Shown piece by piece: positions 36,761-47,363 of a stretch of DNA of 64,000 bases. How positions within the stretch are numbered: position 1 is the stretch's first letter; the number at the start of each line of letters is the position of its first letter. The notes below the pieces were generated by a model. The model ran no database searches, was not told where the DNA came from, and worked only from the letters and a program-made list of their open reading frames with translations. The position numbers were made by a program, and so were the translations under genes. Source of the stretch: Dipteronia dyeriana (lineage: Eukaryota; Streptophyta; Magnoliopsida; Sapindales; Sapindaceae); NCBI GenBank assembly GCA_032871835.1, contig CM065302.1, forward strand, positions 1,797,094 through 1,861,093, read 5' to 3'.

Positions 36761-36900
36761 AAAAAATTTGTAAATATACAAAAGAATTGGTAAATATACA
36801 AAAGAATTGGTAAATATACAAAACTGTTGGTACATATACAAAAGAATTTGTAAATATACAAAGTAAGTGGAACATATAAAACAGAATTGGTACGTATACA
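36761..36900. repeat. 20-bp tandem array, seven units
   Basis: Seven contiguous units, best seen as AAAGAATTGGTAAATATACA, with looser units just before. The array fills the gap between the stop codons of the two convergent MULE-2 genes, so it would lie in both 3' ends. Confidence 0.95.
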
Positions 36901-38329
36901 CATGAATTACTACAGAAATCTATACGGGTCTGGAGTTTGCAAATATTTCAACTGTCATCTTCTCCCAAATGATCCCCATATTGTCTTCAGACCAATCGAA
37001 ATCTTTTTTGTTCGCCAGTATGTACTCGATCAATCTCAACGTGTGGGGACCACAGTTACCCCTAAAGTTGGACACATTAACAATCGTTAATAAAACATTA
37101 GGTTTATACTAATACAATCTTAAAGTGACTATTATGTAATGTCTTACGATTGCTTCTGCTGGGAGATATGTTTTCCAGACACGACGCTGACATCAAAGGG
37201 CTTACTTGTCTTCTCAAATTTCAATAGTCCTGCCGCTCGTTTAGTATGAAACCCGGCTTGATGCAACATCGAGGGCACAAAGTAGCGCAACGGGGCTACC
37301 TGCTGCTTTCGGATATGAGCTTGGACCTCCTATCTCCAGGGGTCGACTATGAACATCTTCCGGCATGTGGGGTCCACAGTCACCAGCAGCCAATGTTGGC
37401 GCCCAATGTTGCACGGTATCAGGACCTGGAAACGTCAACAACAGGTGTTAGGATGTACAAAGCCATTTATATATACAATTGCAAACCATGTTAAGTAACA
37501 CTTACCATGTCAACCTCGTGCCACGGACGACATCCAATCAGGGCACCCCCAAAGACCGTTGTGAGGTCATCATCCTTCCACCAAGACCTCAAAACACTTT
37601 AACGACTCAGGTTGATCTGCCCGCGAGAATCGCGAGGCATCATTTTCCTATACTGGTGCTCCAGAAAGAACTACAGAAACAAAAACACAAAATTATTTCT
37701 GTTTTCCATACACACATAAAATAACACGTTATTATTATTAATTTCAGTACTTACAAAAAATTGCGAGTCCAATATGTTAACCATTTGACTATACACATTC
37801 GGGAATGCACGTTGACGCTTCTGAATAATATGGAGGTACACGTCCATATGCTGGGAATATAAACACGTTAAGATATGTTAGGATGCTTACACATCTAAAA
37901 CAAATACTGAAATCAGGATTTACGGTCCCACATACCTCATCATCAACATCCATGAAGTTGATCTGCAACCGATGGAACCATGCAGCATCAACAGGCTCCA
38001 GCAAATCAACATCACGTCTGCATTAATGTTCCATCAGCTACACATTTATATAATGCATTACAACAAAATCGGCCACCTAAATAACAATGAATTTTACTTA
38101 CAATTTCTCGTTTACGTTCTTCTTGAAGGCTCGGTACGCCTTCAACTGGTCACCATCCACCAGTCCCTAGGGACTAAATACGTGGGCAGGTCCCTCTACT
38201 ATTACCCTCGCCCTCTTAGGTTGACACGGATTTGTGTACGGGCTAACCAACTGCCAACCGCGGTTCAGTACACGTCTGTGCTTTCAAACTCCCCCGACGG
38301 GGTGTGTTGAGATGAGGATGATGGAGGGG

Positions 38330-38850
38330 GAGCCTGTTGCTCGAGGGGAAGTGGAGGGAGAGCCTACTGCTCCATCAGAGGTAGAGGGGGAGAGGGAGCC
38401 TGCTGCTCGGATGTTAGTGACGAGGGAGCCTGCTGCTCGCTAGGAGGTGGCGGGGGAGCCTGCTGCTAGGACGTCGGTGGAGCCTGCTACTCTGACGTCA
38501 GTGGCGGGGGAGCTTGCTGCTCGCTAGGAGGTGGCGAGGGAGCCTGCTGCTCGGACGTCGATGGAGCCTGCTCCTTGCTAGAATGTGGCGCGGGAGCCTG
38601 GTGCTCGCTAGGAGGTGGCAAGGGCTGCTGCTCGTTAGAAGGTGGCGGGGGAGCCTACTGCTCAGACTTTGGTGGAGGGGGAGCCTGTTCCTCGCTAGGA
38701 GGTGACGGGGGAGCCAGGGAATCGCTCTGAGTGGGAGGGGGAGCCTGCGATTCGATCTGAGCGGGATTGGGGGCCAGCTGCTCGCTCAGAGGGAGAGGGG
38801 GAGGGGGAGGGGGAGGGGGAGGGGGAGACTGAGCCCCACTATCCAGAAAT
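38330..38850 (-). repeat. coding minisatellite for a Pro-rich linker
   Basis: On the plus strand, GGGGGAGCCTGCTGCTCG-like units recur every 36-45 bp. Read on the minus strand in the Ulp1-like gene they encode repeats of SEQQAPPP plus a poly-proline run (near 38800-38830). This exon links the DUF1985 half to the protease half. Confidence 0.9.
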
Positions 38851-40539
38851 GCCCCTCTGGTATATGGATCCTCTGTATGGGTCCTGAAGCCCTGAAGGCC
38901 CTCGATCAATGCAAGCAACTCCCTATGTTATTGATGTCGATCCTCCTCCCTCTTCCGGAACAAATCGAGCAAATCCCTGTGCTGTTGTTGTCGATCCTCC
39001 TCACTCTTCCGGAGGGCTTCACGTAACTCTTTCAAGTTAAGTTCTAAACGAGGCCTGAAATCATGCAACTTTGTTAATATGAAAACAATCAACAACTCCT
39101 GTTAATAAAAAGAAAACTACCATCTCAATTTACCTCCCCATCAAGTCGAACTCCTTCATGGAAATCCCCTGTAGCGGAACCAGTTCCTGGGGTGGTAAAC
39201 CGAACCTGCCTCACTCGTCGAGGAGACGGTTGAGATTCGCTAGTGTCCATACCTCTGGAATCTGGACCTGTAGGGTCTGAAGCCTCCGTCTCAGTACACC
39301 TCCCACCTCTCACCCCGCTTCTCTGGATGAACTGCACTTGTAGTCGGCTCAGAGACAGTAGAAAGGTGAACCATGTCGTCCTGTATATATGGGCTCCCCC
39401 CTCACTTTGGCTTACAAAGTACGGGGCCACCGCCTCAGCTGTTGTGGGCACAATTTCCGTCCTCGCCGACATCTGAAAACGTAGTTAGATGAATGTCATT
39501 GTCACTTATCGTAAGTAATATAAATTACTTAACAAAAAAATAAATTACCCTAGCACTAAAAATCTTCTTCAGCTTTTTCCCTCTAGGTTGTTTGGTCAAC
39601 TCCCATTTCAACAATCGAGGGGAAATGTCTGTAACCCTTCGAGTCCTATAAACGATGCCCAGTTGGGGGATCACCTCAAAAACAAATATATGCATCAGAT
39701 ATACGTACAGTTATAATCCAAAACCATTTTGGATTAAAAATTAAATATACATGTTGGAAATGCAATTCCTTACCAAAAGGGCGTGTGATAGACCGTAGAT
39801 GTTGTACCCCTCCACGGAATGTCCAACATCGCCCTGTGACTGTTGTCGTCTCTCCTCACGACGTCGCGGCATGCTTGAATGAAAATATAGAATGCCTATA
39901 GACGTGGGCACCCCACGGGAAGGCATCGAATGCATTGAGGTCCTCTATCAACCGAAACTGCCAAACTGGAATCTTCAATCTCTCGTCCACCCCCATCAGT
40001 ATCCAATTCAACATGTACATGAGGTACAACTTCACAGCATCGTACGCCTGTTGAAACTCTCCCTGGGTAAGAACAACCCTCAAGTCATCCAACGATACCT
40101 CATCATGTCCAGGAAAGTACCGTTGATGTATGTCATTCTCAACTGCAACATACATACTCGTGTCCGGTAGGACTCCAAAACGTAATCCGGTGATGAGGCT
40201 AAATTCCACCTTCAAGAACCGCATCTCATCTGTGAGCCCGTCATGGTCCAACTCCCGCAACAACAGCTGATGAATAACACCACCCGAAAACTTCAGCTCC
40301 CGGTGCATCGACATGAAATGCCCAAAACAGGAGGCCATGAACCGACGCCGATCCTCAACAACAAACTCTTCAGGGACCCGATTAAGTGCATTGTCTATAC
40401 GGGCGAGGGCTTCAAAATGGTCGTGTCTGGTCAATTTTCCCTTGAACCAATCTCCCTCTGCAGTTTTAAGCAATTCCTTCATACTGCTCGTCATCTGTAA
40501 TGTCACAGAAACAGTACATCAGTAAACTGCATAAAAATT

Positions 40540-41470
40540 AGAAAATATTCTCGATCGTTTGAAACAAATTCTTGATACTTTTAAAATATTCTCGATCCTT
40601 TGAAAAAGTTCTCGATTTGTTTAAAAAGTTCTCAATCCTTTGCAAATAGGCTCGATTCTTTGAAAAATATTCTCGATCAATTTAAAAAATCTCGACCCTT
40701 TGCAAATATTCTCGAACCCTTAGGAAAATTGTCTCGATCCTTTGAAAAACCTCTCGATTCAATGAAAAATCTTCTCGATCATTTGAAAAAGTTCTCGACC
40801 CTTTGACAAACATTATCGATCATTAGAAAATACTATCGATCCTTTGAAAATACTCTCGATCCTTTGAAAAACCTCTCGATTCTTTGAAAAATGTTCTCGA
40901 TCAATTTAAAAAATCTCGACCCTTTGAAAATATTCTCGAACCCTTAAGAAAATTGTCTCGATCCTTTGAAAAGCCTCTCGATTCTTTGAAAATTCTTGTC
41001 GATCATTTTCTAAAATCTGGACCCTTTGAAAAACATTATCGATCGTTTGAAAACATTCTCGATCCTTTCAAAATAGTCTAGATACTTTGACAGACTTCTC
41101 GATTCTTTGAAAAATCTTCTCGATTCGATGACAAATCTTCTCGATTCGATCATTTTAAAAAATCTCGATCCTTTGAAAAACAATCTTGATCGTTATCATA
41201 ATATTCTCGATCGTTTTCAAAAATTCTCGATCCTTTCAAAATAGTCTCGATCCTTTCAAAATAGTCTCGATCCTTTGAAAAACCTCTCGATTCTATGAAA
41301 AATATTTTCGATCATTTAACAAAAACTCGATCTCTTTGAAAAACATTCTCGATCACTTTGAAAAACATTCTTGATCACTTTAAAAAACCTCTCGAATCTT
41401 TCTAAAAAAATTCCTCGATCTCGCTTGAAATATTCTCGAGTTATTTTTATTTCAAAACAAAAATTGCTCG
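40540..41470. repeat. right 21-bp repeat array of MULE-2, inside intron 1
   Basis: About 40 imperfect units of the form TATTCTCGATCCTTTGAAAAA, same unit and direction as the left array but with CTTTGAA in place of CCTTAGAA. It lies between the donor at 41618 and the acceptor at 40495 of the Ulp1-like gene. No transcript data are visible. Confidence 0.95.
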
Positions 41471-41798
41471 ATACCAGAATATTGAACCTCATTTCAAACC
41501 CAAACCAAAACAACAACCAGTGTCAATCCTAATCTACAATTTCAATCAAAAAAACAAGTCTAAAATGCAATGATAAGTTATGAACAACAAATCGAAAAAT
41601 AAAACAAACTGAACTTACCTCTGTCATCGCTGCGAAATGTACTGTATTGTCGTTCCGGTCAATAATTTGTCGATTTGCTCGCCGTCGACTTCGTTGTCAT
41701 CGGTTTCTTTCTCACTGTTGCTTTTCTCATACTCACAAAACGACAACTTTTCTCTCTTTTTCAATTTTATCGGGGTTTCTCGTCTCTTTACATTAAAT

Positions 41799-41881
41799 GG
41801 TGCATTTTAAACTTACATTACTAAATTTGTGATATTTGCACAACACCCCTCTCAAATTGTGCTATTTATTTTTCGAGCCCT
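41799..41881 (-). repeat. MULE-2 right terminal inverted repeat
   Basis: Reverse complement partner of 32465-32547. It shares the AGGGGTGTTGTG core at the same distance (31 bp) from the element end. Confidence 0.7.
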
Positions 41882-41975
41882 TATTGTCATCTTTTGCTGT
41901 CACCATATTGTTTTGACTTGCAAACAAAAGATGAATGGAAATAGAGAGAACAAAGAAAGGAAGATCTACCTTTTT
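41882..41975 (-). pseudogene. PMEI-like gene, 5' part (signal peptide)
   Basis: On the minus strand the frame reads a hydrophobic signal-like segment LPFFVLSISIHLLFASQ, then NNMVTAKDDN, and stops at the MULE-2 junction. The same frame continues in the part ending at 32464 as NGVLLSLIRKTC. The start codon is not visible: the codon in the expected place is GTA, so it has probably mutated. The pectinesterase gene starts 1 kb away in the opposite direction. Confidence 0.65.
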
Positions 41976-42980
41976 AATTCACTAGCTAATTAATTGCAAT
42001 TGCACGAACCAAATGAAAATTGATATCTAATACATATAATTAATAAGAATCAATAAAGGTGTTTCAATGTAATAATAATAATAATGGTGTTTTTAATATT
42101 AGCTTTCTTTCCAACGTATTCTAAAACCAAAAGATATATTTACTGAATATGATGAATTTTAATTAATAGTGATAAGAAAATCATTTACTCACACATTTGA
42201 CTGAAAAAAAAAATCATTAAAACCAGTTCGTAAAACCATCTCAATTTAAGTTAAGTTATAAGGGAGGGGGACAGAACTCGAACAAACTCACAAACTTATT
42301 AACCAATTTCAACAATTGTCATACAGTTGTATAAACTTATTAATTAATCTTGTAGAGACTTGTCAATTTGGCAAACAGTTTTTTTCAACAAAAAATAAAA
42401 TAAAAATGGTCATACAGTTTCTAGTTTGTAATTCTTGTGGTTTATTTAATTAAAGACTTGTATGCACATATAAACCTCCTAGTTAAATGCTTATACAACT
42501 CCTAGATAAATGCTTTGATGCATCAGATATATACTTTTGATTCATATCTTAAAACATGTTACCCATGTCCCAAGTCGTGGTAAAGTCACTTGTCTAAATT
42601 GGGAAGTGTTGAAATATAGACAAAACTATGTATCTAGAAAGAAAAAACAAAATTATGATAATGTTGTCCCATTAGAATTTTTGTTGAAAATTCTTGTAAC
42701 AACAACTTTTTTCAAGCATAGCCTCAGGTTTTCTAACTAAAATATAACTAATAGTTTAACACACCCTTGTTTTTCTTTTCTTAAATTTCTCATTGAAAAA
42801 AAAAAAAACAAGTTTCTCTTATAGAAACAATCTCCGTCAAGGAGGCTGCCCCCGGCCGATTCATCGGAAAATCATCTTTCCTTTGCAATTCAGCTGGTGG
42901 ATGAATTTCTGTTAATTTAGCTAGAACATTGTTGTTGTTGTTGTGTGTGTTTTTTAAATTAATTTGATTCGGATGAAATA
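41976..42980. other. intergenic between PMEI-like gene and pectinesterase
   Basis: Would have been the shared upstream region of the two divergent genes. It contains a short (AAT)n near 42072 and poly(A) runs. A GTTGTTGTTGTTGTGTGTG stretch lies 40-50 bp before the pectinesterase ATG. No TATA box or operator is convincingly identified. Confidence 0.4.
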
Positions 42981-45044
42981 ATGGCGGGCTTTGGTTATAC
43001 TTACAAAAAACAGGAGAAAGGCGCAGTGATCGTGGTCTCGATCATCTTTCTGGTAACGGTGGTGGTCGCGTTGACCGTGGGAATTACCATAGGATTTAAG
43101 AGTATCACTGAACAAGAAAAGAAAACGGAAAATGTTACCGCAAAGAAAGCAATTGCAGCAATTTGTGAACCTACTGAATATAAAGAGAAATGCATTAAAA
43201 GACTTGAATTTCAAGCTGGGAACACCTCGGATCCTGAAGAACTCATCAGGGTTGTATTCAAGCTTGCTATGAAACAATTCCGAAAAGCTAGAAATGTAAC
43301 TGTTACATTGAAAGAGATCGAAAAGGACCCGAGAACCAACAACACTCTCCAGGGATGCAAGGAGCTGATGCACAAATCAATTCGTGAGCTTAAACGATCT
43401 TATAAGCTATTGGGTGAGTCACGTATCAAGGATCAAAAATACCTGTTGGAGGATTTGATGACTTGGCTGAGTGCTACAATCACCTTCCAGGAAACTTGCC
43501 TGGACGGTTTTGATGAAAAAACTACCAATTCAGCTGCAGAGAAAATGAGAGAAACACTCGATAGCCCGATGGAACTCACCAGGGATGCAATTGCCATGGT
43601 CAGCAAAGTCACTCAAGTGATTGACTTTCTAAAATCTGACGACACCGTTTTGTTGCTTGGATATGGTAGTCGCCGTCTCCTGGAAGTTGAAGAAAAACAA
43701 AATAATCCCTGGTTGGAACATACAGGAAATCGGAGTACTCATCTGGAAGCATTGGATTTAGATAAATTCAAGCCCAATTTTGTTGTGGCCAAGGATGGAA
43801 GTGGAAGGTTCACGACCATCAATGACGCACTGGTACGTGTTCCCAGGGAGCACGACAAGCCCACTGTAATCTACATCAAGGAGGGAATTTACAACGAGAT
43901 CGTTCACATCTCACTAGACATGACCCATCTTGTCTTGATTGGAGATGGTGCTAACAAGACAAGAATCACTGGAAGCTTGAACTATGCTGATGGCACCCCC
44001 ACCTGGAAAACTGCAACATTTGGTAACTTAATGAAGCATGTACCTTGTTCCCATTGATAAAATATTCAGTAACTTCCAGGAAAAGTAATGTTATCTAAAC
44101 TTAAATTTTGGGACTAGTGGTTGTCTAACGGTATTGATAACATGCAATTATTCATGGCACTCCACCTGAAAAACTGCAACATTTGGTAACTAAATTAAGC
44201 CTGGCCTTGTTCTCATTGATATAATATTCAGTAACTTTCAGGACAAGTAGTGTTACAAGAACTTAAAATTTTGGGTCTAGTGGTATGGATAACATGGAAA
44301 TTTGATTGATATGCAGCTGTAAGCGCCGCGTTCTTCACAGCTAAGAATATTGGGTTCGAAAACTCCGCTGGACCAACGAAACACCAGGCTGTGGCATTGA
44401 GAGTTGATGCTGATATGTCCATTTTCTACAACTGCACAATGGAAGGCTACCAGGATACACTTTATGTCCACGCCAAGCGCCAATTTTACCGGGACTGCAA
44501 CATCTCTGGCACAATCGACTTTGTTTTCGGGGATGGCTCTGCCGTTTTCCAGAACTGCAATTTCATCATCCGAAAGCCCCTGGATAAACAGAATTGCATT
44601 GTCACCGCTCAGGGCAGGAACTACACTTACCAACCAACCGCGATTGTCATCCAGAACAGCACCATTACGGCTGATCCTGGATTCCTCTCGGTTAATGGTC
44701 AGCACAAGGCGTACTTAGGGAGGCCCTGGAGCGAATATTCACGGACAGTTATCATGGAATCATTCATCGATGGAGTGATCGATCCTTCAGGATGGTTGCC
44801 CTGGGACGGCGAAAAGGGTATCAACACCTGTTTCTATGCAGAATTCGAAAACACCGGTCCTGGTGCAAACAATACACAGAGAGTGAATTGGAAAGGATTG
44901 AAGAACATTTCTCGCGAAGAAGCTCAACAATTCACGGCCGGGAAGATCATTGAAGGCGACGAATGGATCATGAATGTGACAGTGCCGTATAATTCGGGAC
45001 TATTCACCAATCAAACAGATGATCACAACAACAACTTAGATTAA
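42981..45044 (+). CDS. pectinesterase (pectin methylesterase) with PMEI pro-region, two exons
   Basis: Exon 1 is 42981-44022, intron 44023-44316 (GT-AG, phase 1), exon 2 44317-45044, giving 589 residues, normal for a type-I plant pectinesterase. Residues 17-40 form a membrane anchor/signal (VIVVSIIFLVTVVVALTVGI). The PMEI-like pro-domain spans about 55-220, followed by the processing motif SRRLLE. The catalytic domain starts NFVVAKDGSGRF. All active-site motifs are present: QAVALRV, GYQDTLYVHAKRQFYRDC, GTIDFVFGDGSAVFQNC, and LGRPWSEYSRTVIM. It de-esterifies cell-wall homogalacturonan after secretion and cleavage of the pro-region. No stop or frameshift is seen, so this is the one apparently intact host gene. 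A tandem duplication covers the exon-intron border. Confidence 0.95.
43991..44310. repeat. tandem duplication over the pectinesterase exon 1/intron border
   Basis: Copy 1 (43991-44154) and copy 2 (44155-44310) share GGCAC(C/T)CC, AAAACTGCAACATTTGGTAA, CTCATTGAT, TATTCAGTAACTT and TTTTGGG. Copy 2 lies wholly in the intron and carries a second ATTTGGTAACT donor-like site near 44181. The real junction keeps the protein frame only with the first donor. Confidence 0.9.
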
Positions 45045-46440
45045 TTGGAGAACTAAAAAATTGTTATTTGCAAGCTTGAAATACTTCTCCCTAGTATGTG
45101 TGTGCTAATTAATATAATTTGTTTTCTTTTGATGATCTTAGATTGATTTATGAGATTCTAAGATCATCGTTCCAATTATCAGATCCTAGGTTTTGTACAA
45201 CATTTAGTTAGAGAAAGAGTTATTTCATCATTTAATTGGATTCAGAGATTAGAACAATGTCACATCATCTTCGGAAAAAAAAAAACTCTATTAAACAATC
45301 CCTATCTATTTCTCTCACGATCTCTATCTACTTCTCTCACGATCTCCCTCTCTCACGCATCTCCTCATCTTCATCTCTTCATCAAGGCTCGTGAGAACAG
45401 GAAACAGATATTTTCCACCAATTCTAACCTTATAACTAAAATGACTAGTATCAAATTTTACACGTGGATTCTCTAACAAGCAAACATTGGGTATCCATTG
45501 GGTATCCATTTTTTCACTAGTGCCGGTTTGTCTGATAGCATACTTATGTTTCGTTACACTTCTTTTGTTGTAATATGTTACGTGCACAATTGGATCGAAG
45601 AATAAATGGTACTGGTTTAGTTCGAGATAAACCAAATTCTACATAATATCAGAGTAAATTACCATTTAATTTCAGAATACACTCTAATCATATTATTTCA
45701 TTATAGCACGTCCTAATTTAAACGGTATACTGAAAAGATAATAACATGTTTGATAAACATGAAATAACTACATACATTTGATCAGATTGGATAACTGCAA
45801 TCTAATCTTTTTTAAACTACTCTGAGTCATCACAAATGATCATTGCCCGTGACCATCCGATATAGGTCTGCACATAAACCCTAACTACATATATACCTAT
45901 ATAAATATAACTCTTGTTTACTAATCTCTCTTTGAAAAAAAAAGGAATAGAGGTTAAAGTGACAGCCCTGGTTTGCTGTTCGCCTTGACCGAGCACCCCT
46001 TCGTCTTGGCCCTAGATTTTGCTTTTTGGATTGAAAATGACACAGTAAAAACGTAAAAAGAATTAGACCGACGTCTAAATTCTATTGAAAACTGGAATCC
46101 ACCAGAATATAAGGATAAAACTTCTGAAATTTTATTGAATAATAAGCTGAATTAGCCTTTCGGCTTACAAGGCTATTTAAAATGAAAGAACCTTAACCCG
46201 AATCTTTATTAGACAAAAAACGAGATTACATATCAAAAGCTGTCTAAAATAGAGAAAACTGTCCAAAATAACAAAATCACAACAGTTTCGGAAATAAAAT
46301 ATACTAACGACCACAAACAAACTGGAATTAACGGCAGGTGATTCTGGCTTGTTAAAGTTAACTTATGACTAAAAAAGAAATTCTCAAAAAGGAAAGAATT
46401 ACGATTCCGGAACCTAAATGATAGTATTTGGCAGAAAAAG
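45045..46440. other. intergenic; possible LTR fragment
   Basis: A 103-residue minus-strand frame (45324-45635) is not recognised. From about 45960 to 46440 the sequence looks like an antisense LTR remnant (AATAATAAGCTGAATTAGCC with poly(A)-signal-like words), but no ends or partner copy were found. Confidence 0.3.
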
Positions 46441-46550
46441 GTCGTGCCTCAACACCGAAGGTTATGTCATGCACTGCAGTTGATGATTATGTCATGCACT
46501 GCAGTTGGTAGTTTCGTTAGTGTTTAAACACATTGTTACCATTTGAACAG

Positions 46551-47363
46551 GTTGGAGCTCCTGCTCATGTTGGTTTAGTTGCTCCAATTGATGTCGTTGT
46601 TCCTCCTGGCAACACTGGGCTCGATCCATCGCAGACCTCCTTTTTCCAGGTATGTGATTTCAGTAGATTCTCTTACTGTTCTTACCTATTTTTTGGTGCA
46701 GTTTTGCTTATATCTTATATCTTCAATTCTAAAATGATTCAGGTGCTTAACATTCCCACCAAGATTAACAAGGGTACTGTCGAAATCATTACCCCTGTGG
46801 AGCTTATTAAGAAAGGTGACAAGGTGGGATCTTCTGAGGCTGCATTTTGGGATTTTGGGATTAGGCCCTTTTCTTATGGTCTTGTTGTCCAGTCTGTGTA
46901 TGACAATGGTTCTGTCTTCAGCCCAGAGGTGTTTGATCTTACAGAAGATGACCTTTTGGAGAAGTTTGCCACTGGTCTCTCAATGGTCACCTCTTTGGCA
47001 CTCGCAATCTCGTACCCAACTCTGGCAGCTGCACCGCACATGTTCATCGATGCCTACAAGAATGTTCTTTCTCTTGCTCTTGCAACTGAGTATTCTTTCC
47101 CTGAGGCCGACATGGTTAAAGAGTTCCTCAAGGTTTAGATTGTACACATTTTTCTACCTAGAATTGACTCCCTTGTTTTTTGTGCATTTCCTAAATTGTT
47201 TAAATATATTGTGTAATTGTAGGATCCTAGCAAGTTTTCTGTAGCTGCTGCCCCTGCTGGTGGCTCTGCCCCTGCCGCTGCTGCTGCCAAGGAGGAAGAA
47301 AAGAAGGACGAGCCTGCAGATCGAAGAGTCTGATGATGACATAGGCTTGAGTCTGTTTGATTA
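46551..47363 (+). pseudogene. 60S acidic ribosomal protein P0 pseudogene, 5'-truncated
   Basis: Exon pieces 46551-46649, 46743-47132 and 47223-47363 with GT-AG introns between. The protein reads [60 protein letters not shown], then DPSKFSVAAAPAGG. These are the C-terminal 55-60% of P0, the stalk base that holds P1/P2 and contacts elongation factors. The 5' exons are absent: the copy begins at an intron 3' end (AACAG, 46546-46550). A 4-bp insertion near 47320 shifts the frame and destroys the conserved ESDDD...LFD tail. The usual SEAALLAKLG is changed to SEAAFWDFG. Introns show it is not a retro-copy. Confidence 0.9.

Larger units (their letters stand above)
36920..41627 (-). pseudogene. MULE-2 DUF1985 / Ulp1-like cysteine protease gene, about ten exons
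   Basis: Exon 1 is ATGACAGAG (41627-41619) with donor GTAAGT. Intron 1 contains the 21-bp array. Exon 2 (40494-39774) encodes a DUF1985 domain (ASCFGHFMSMHRELKFSGGV, FSLITGLRFG). Further exons, by splice signals, are about 39676-39549, 39472-39134, 39056-38102 (coiled-coil then Pro-rich), 38017-37936, 37850-37755, about 37673-37509, 37425-37148 and 37061-36920. The C-terminus is an Ulp1/C48 peptidase with catalytic His (IGRQHWLLVTVDP), Asp (FIVDPWR) and Cys (GNCGPHTLRLIEYIL). Such enzymes cleave SUMO-type modifiers; the role in transposons is unknown. Stops (near 37325, 37650, 38920 and others) and a frameshift near 39870 mark it as broken. Confidence 0.85.
32465..41881. mobile_element. MULE-2: 9.4 kb Mutator-like element with transposase and Ulp1-like genes
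   Basis: Ends are set by a near-perfect 9-bp duplication, TGTTGTCAT (32456-32464) and TATTGTCAT (41882-41890), and by inverted repeats of about 83 bp (32465-32547 and 41799-41881; shared AGGGGTGTTGTG, then TAATAACTTAAATTT-like sequence, then CACC). Inside are a mudrA-like gene (plus) and a DUF1985/Ulp1-like protease gene (minus), convergent, with 21-bp repeat arrays on both sides. This arrangement resembles plant MULEs known to carry Ulp1-like genes (Kaonashi/KI-MULE type). It is inserted in the PMEI-like gene. Both genes have stops, so the copy is probably dead. Confidence 0.88.

Noticed and set aside
37246..37494. plus-strand open frames in the Ulp1-like region (also 37972-38310, 39243-39476, 39892-40525)
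   Set aside because: They are antisense shadows of the minus-strand Ulp1-like exons, which carry the recognisable domains.
38655..38918. stand-alone proline-rich (extensin-like) gene
   Set aside because: It is the repeat-encoded linker exon of the Ulp1-like gene, with coiled-coil before and protease exons after.
45324..45635. 103-residue minus-strand protein
   Set aside because: No family recognised; contains local repeats (TGGGTATCCATTGGGTATCC) and no gene context.
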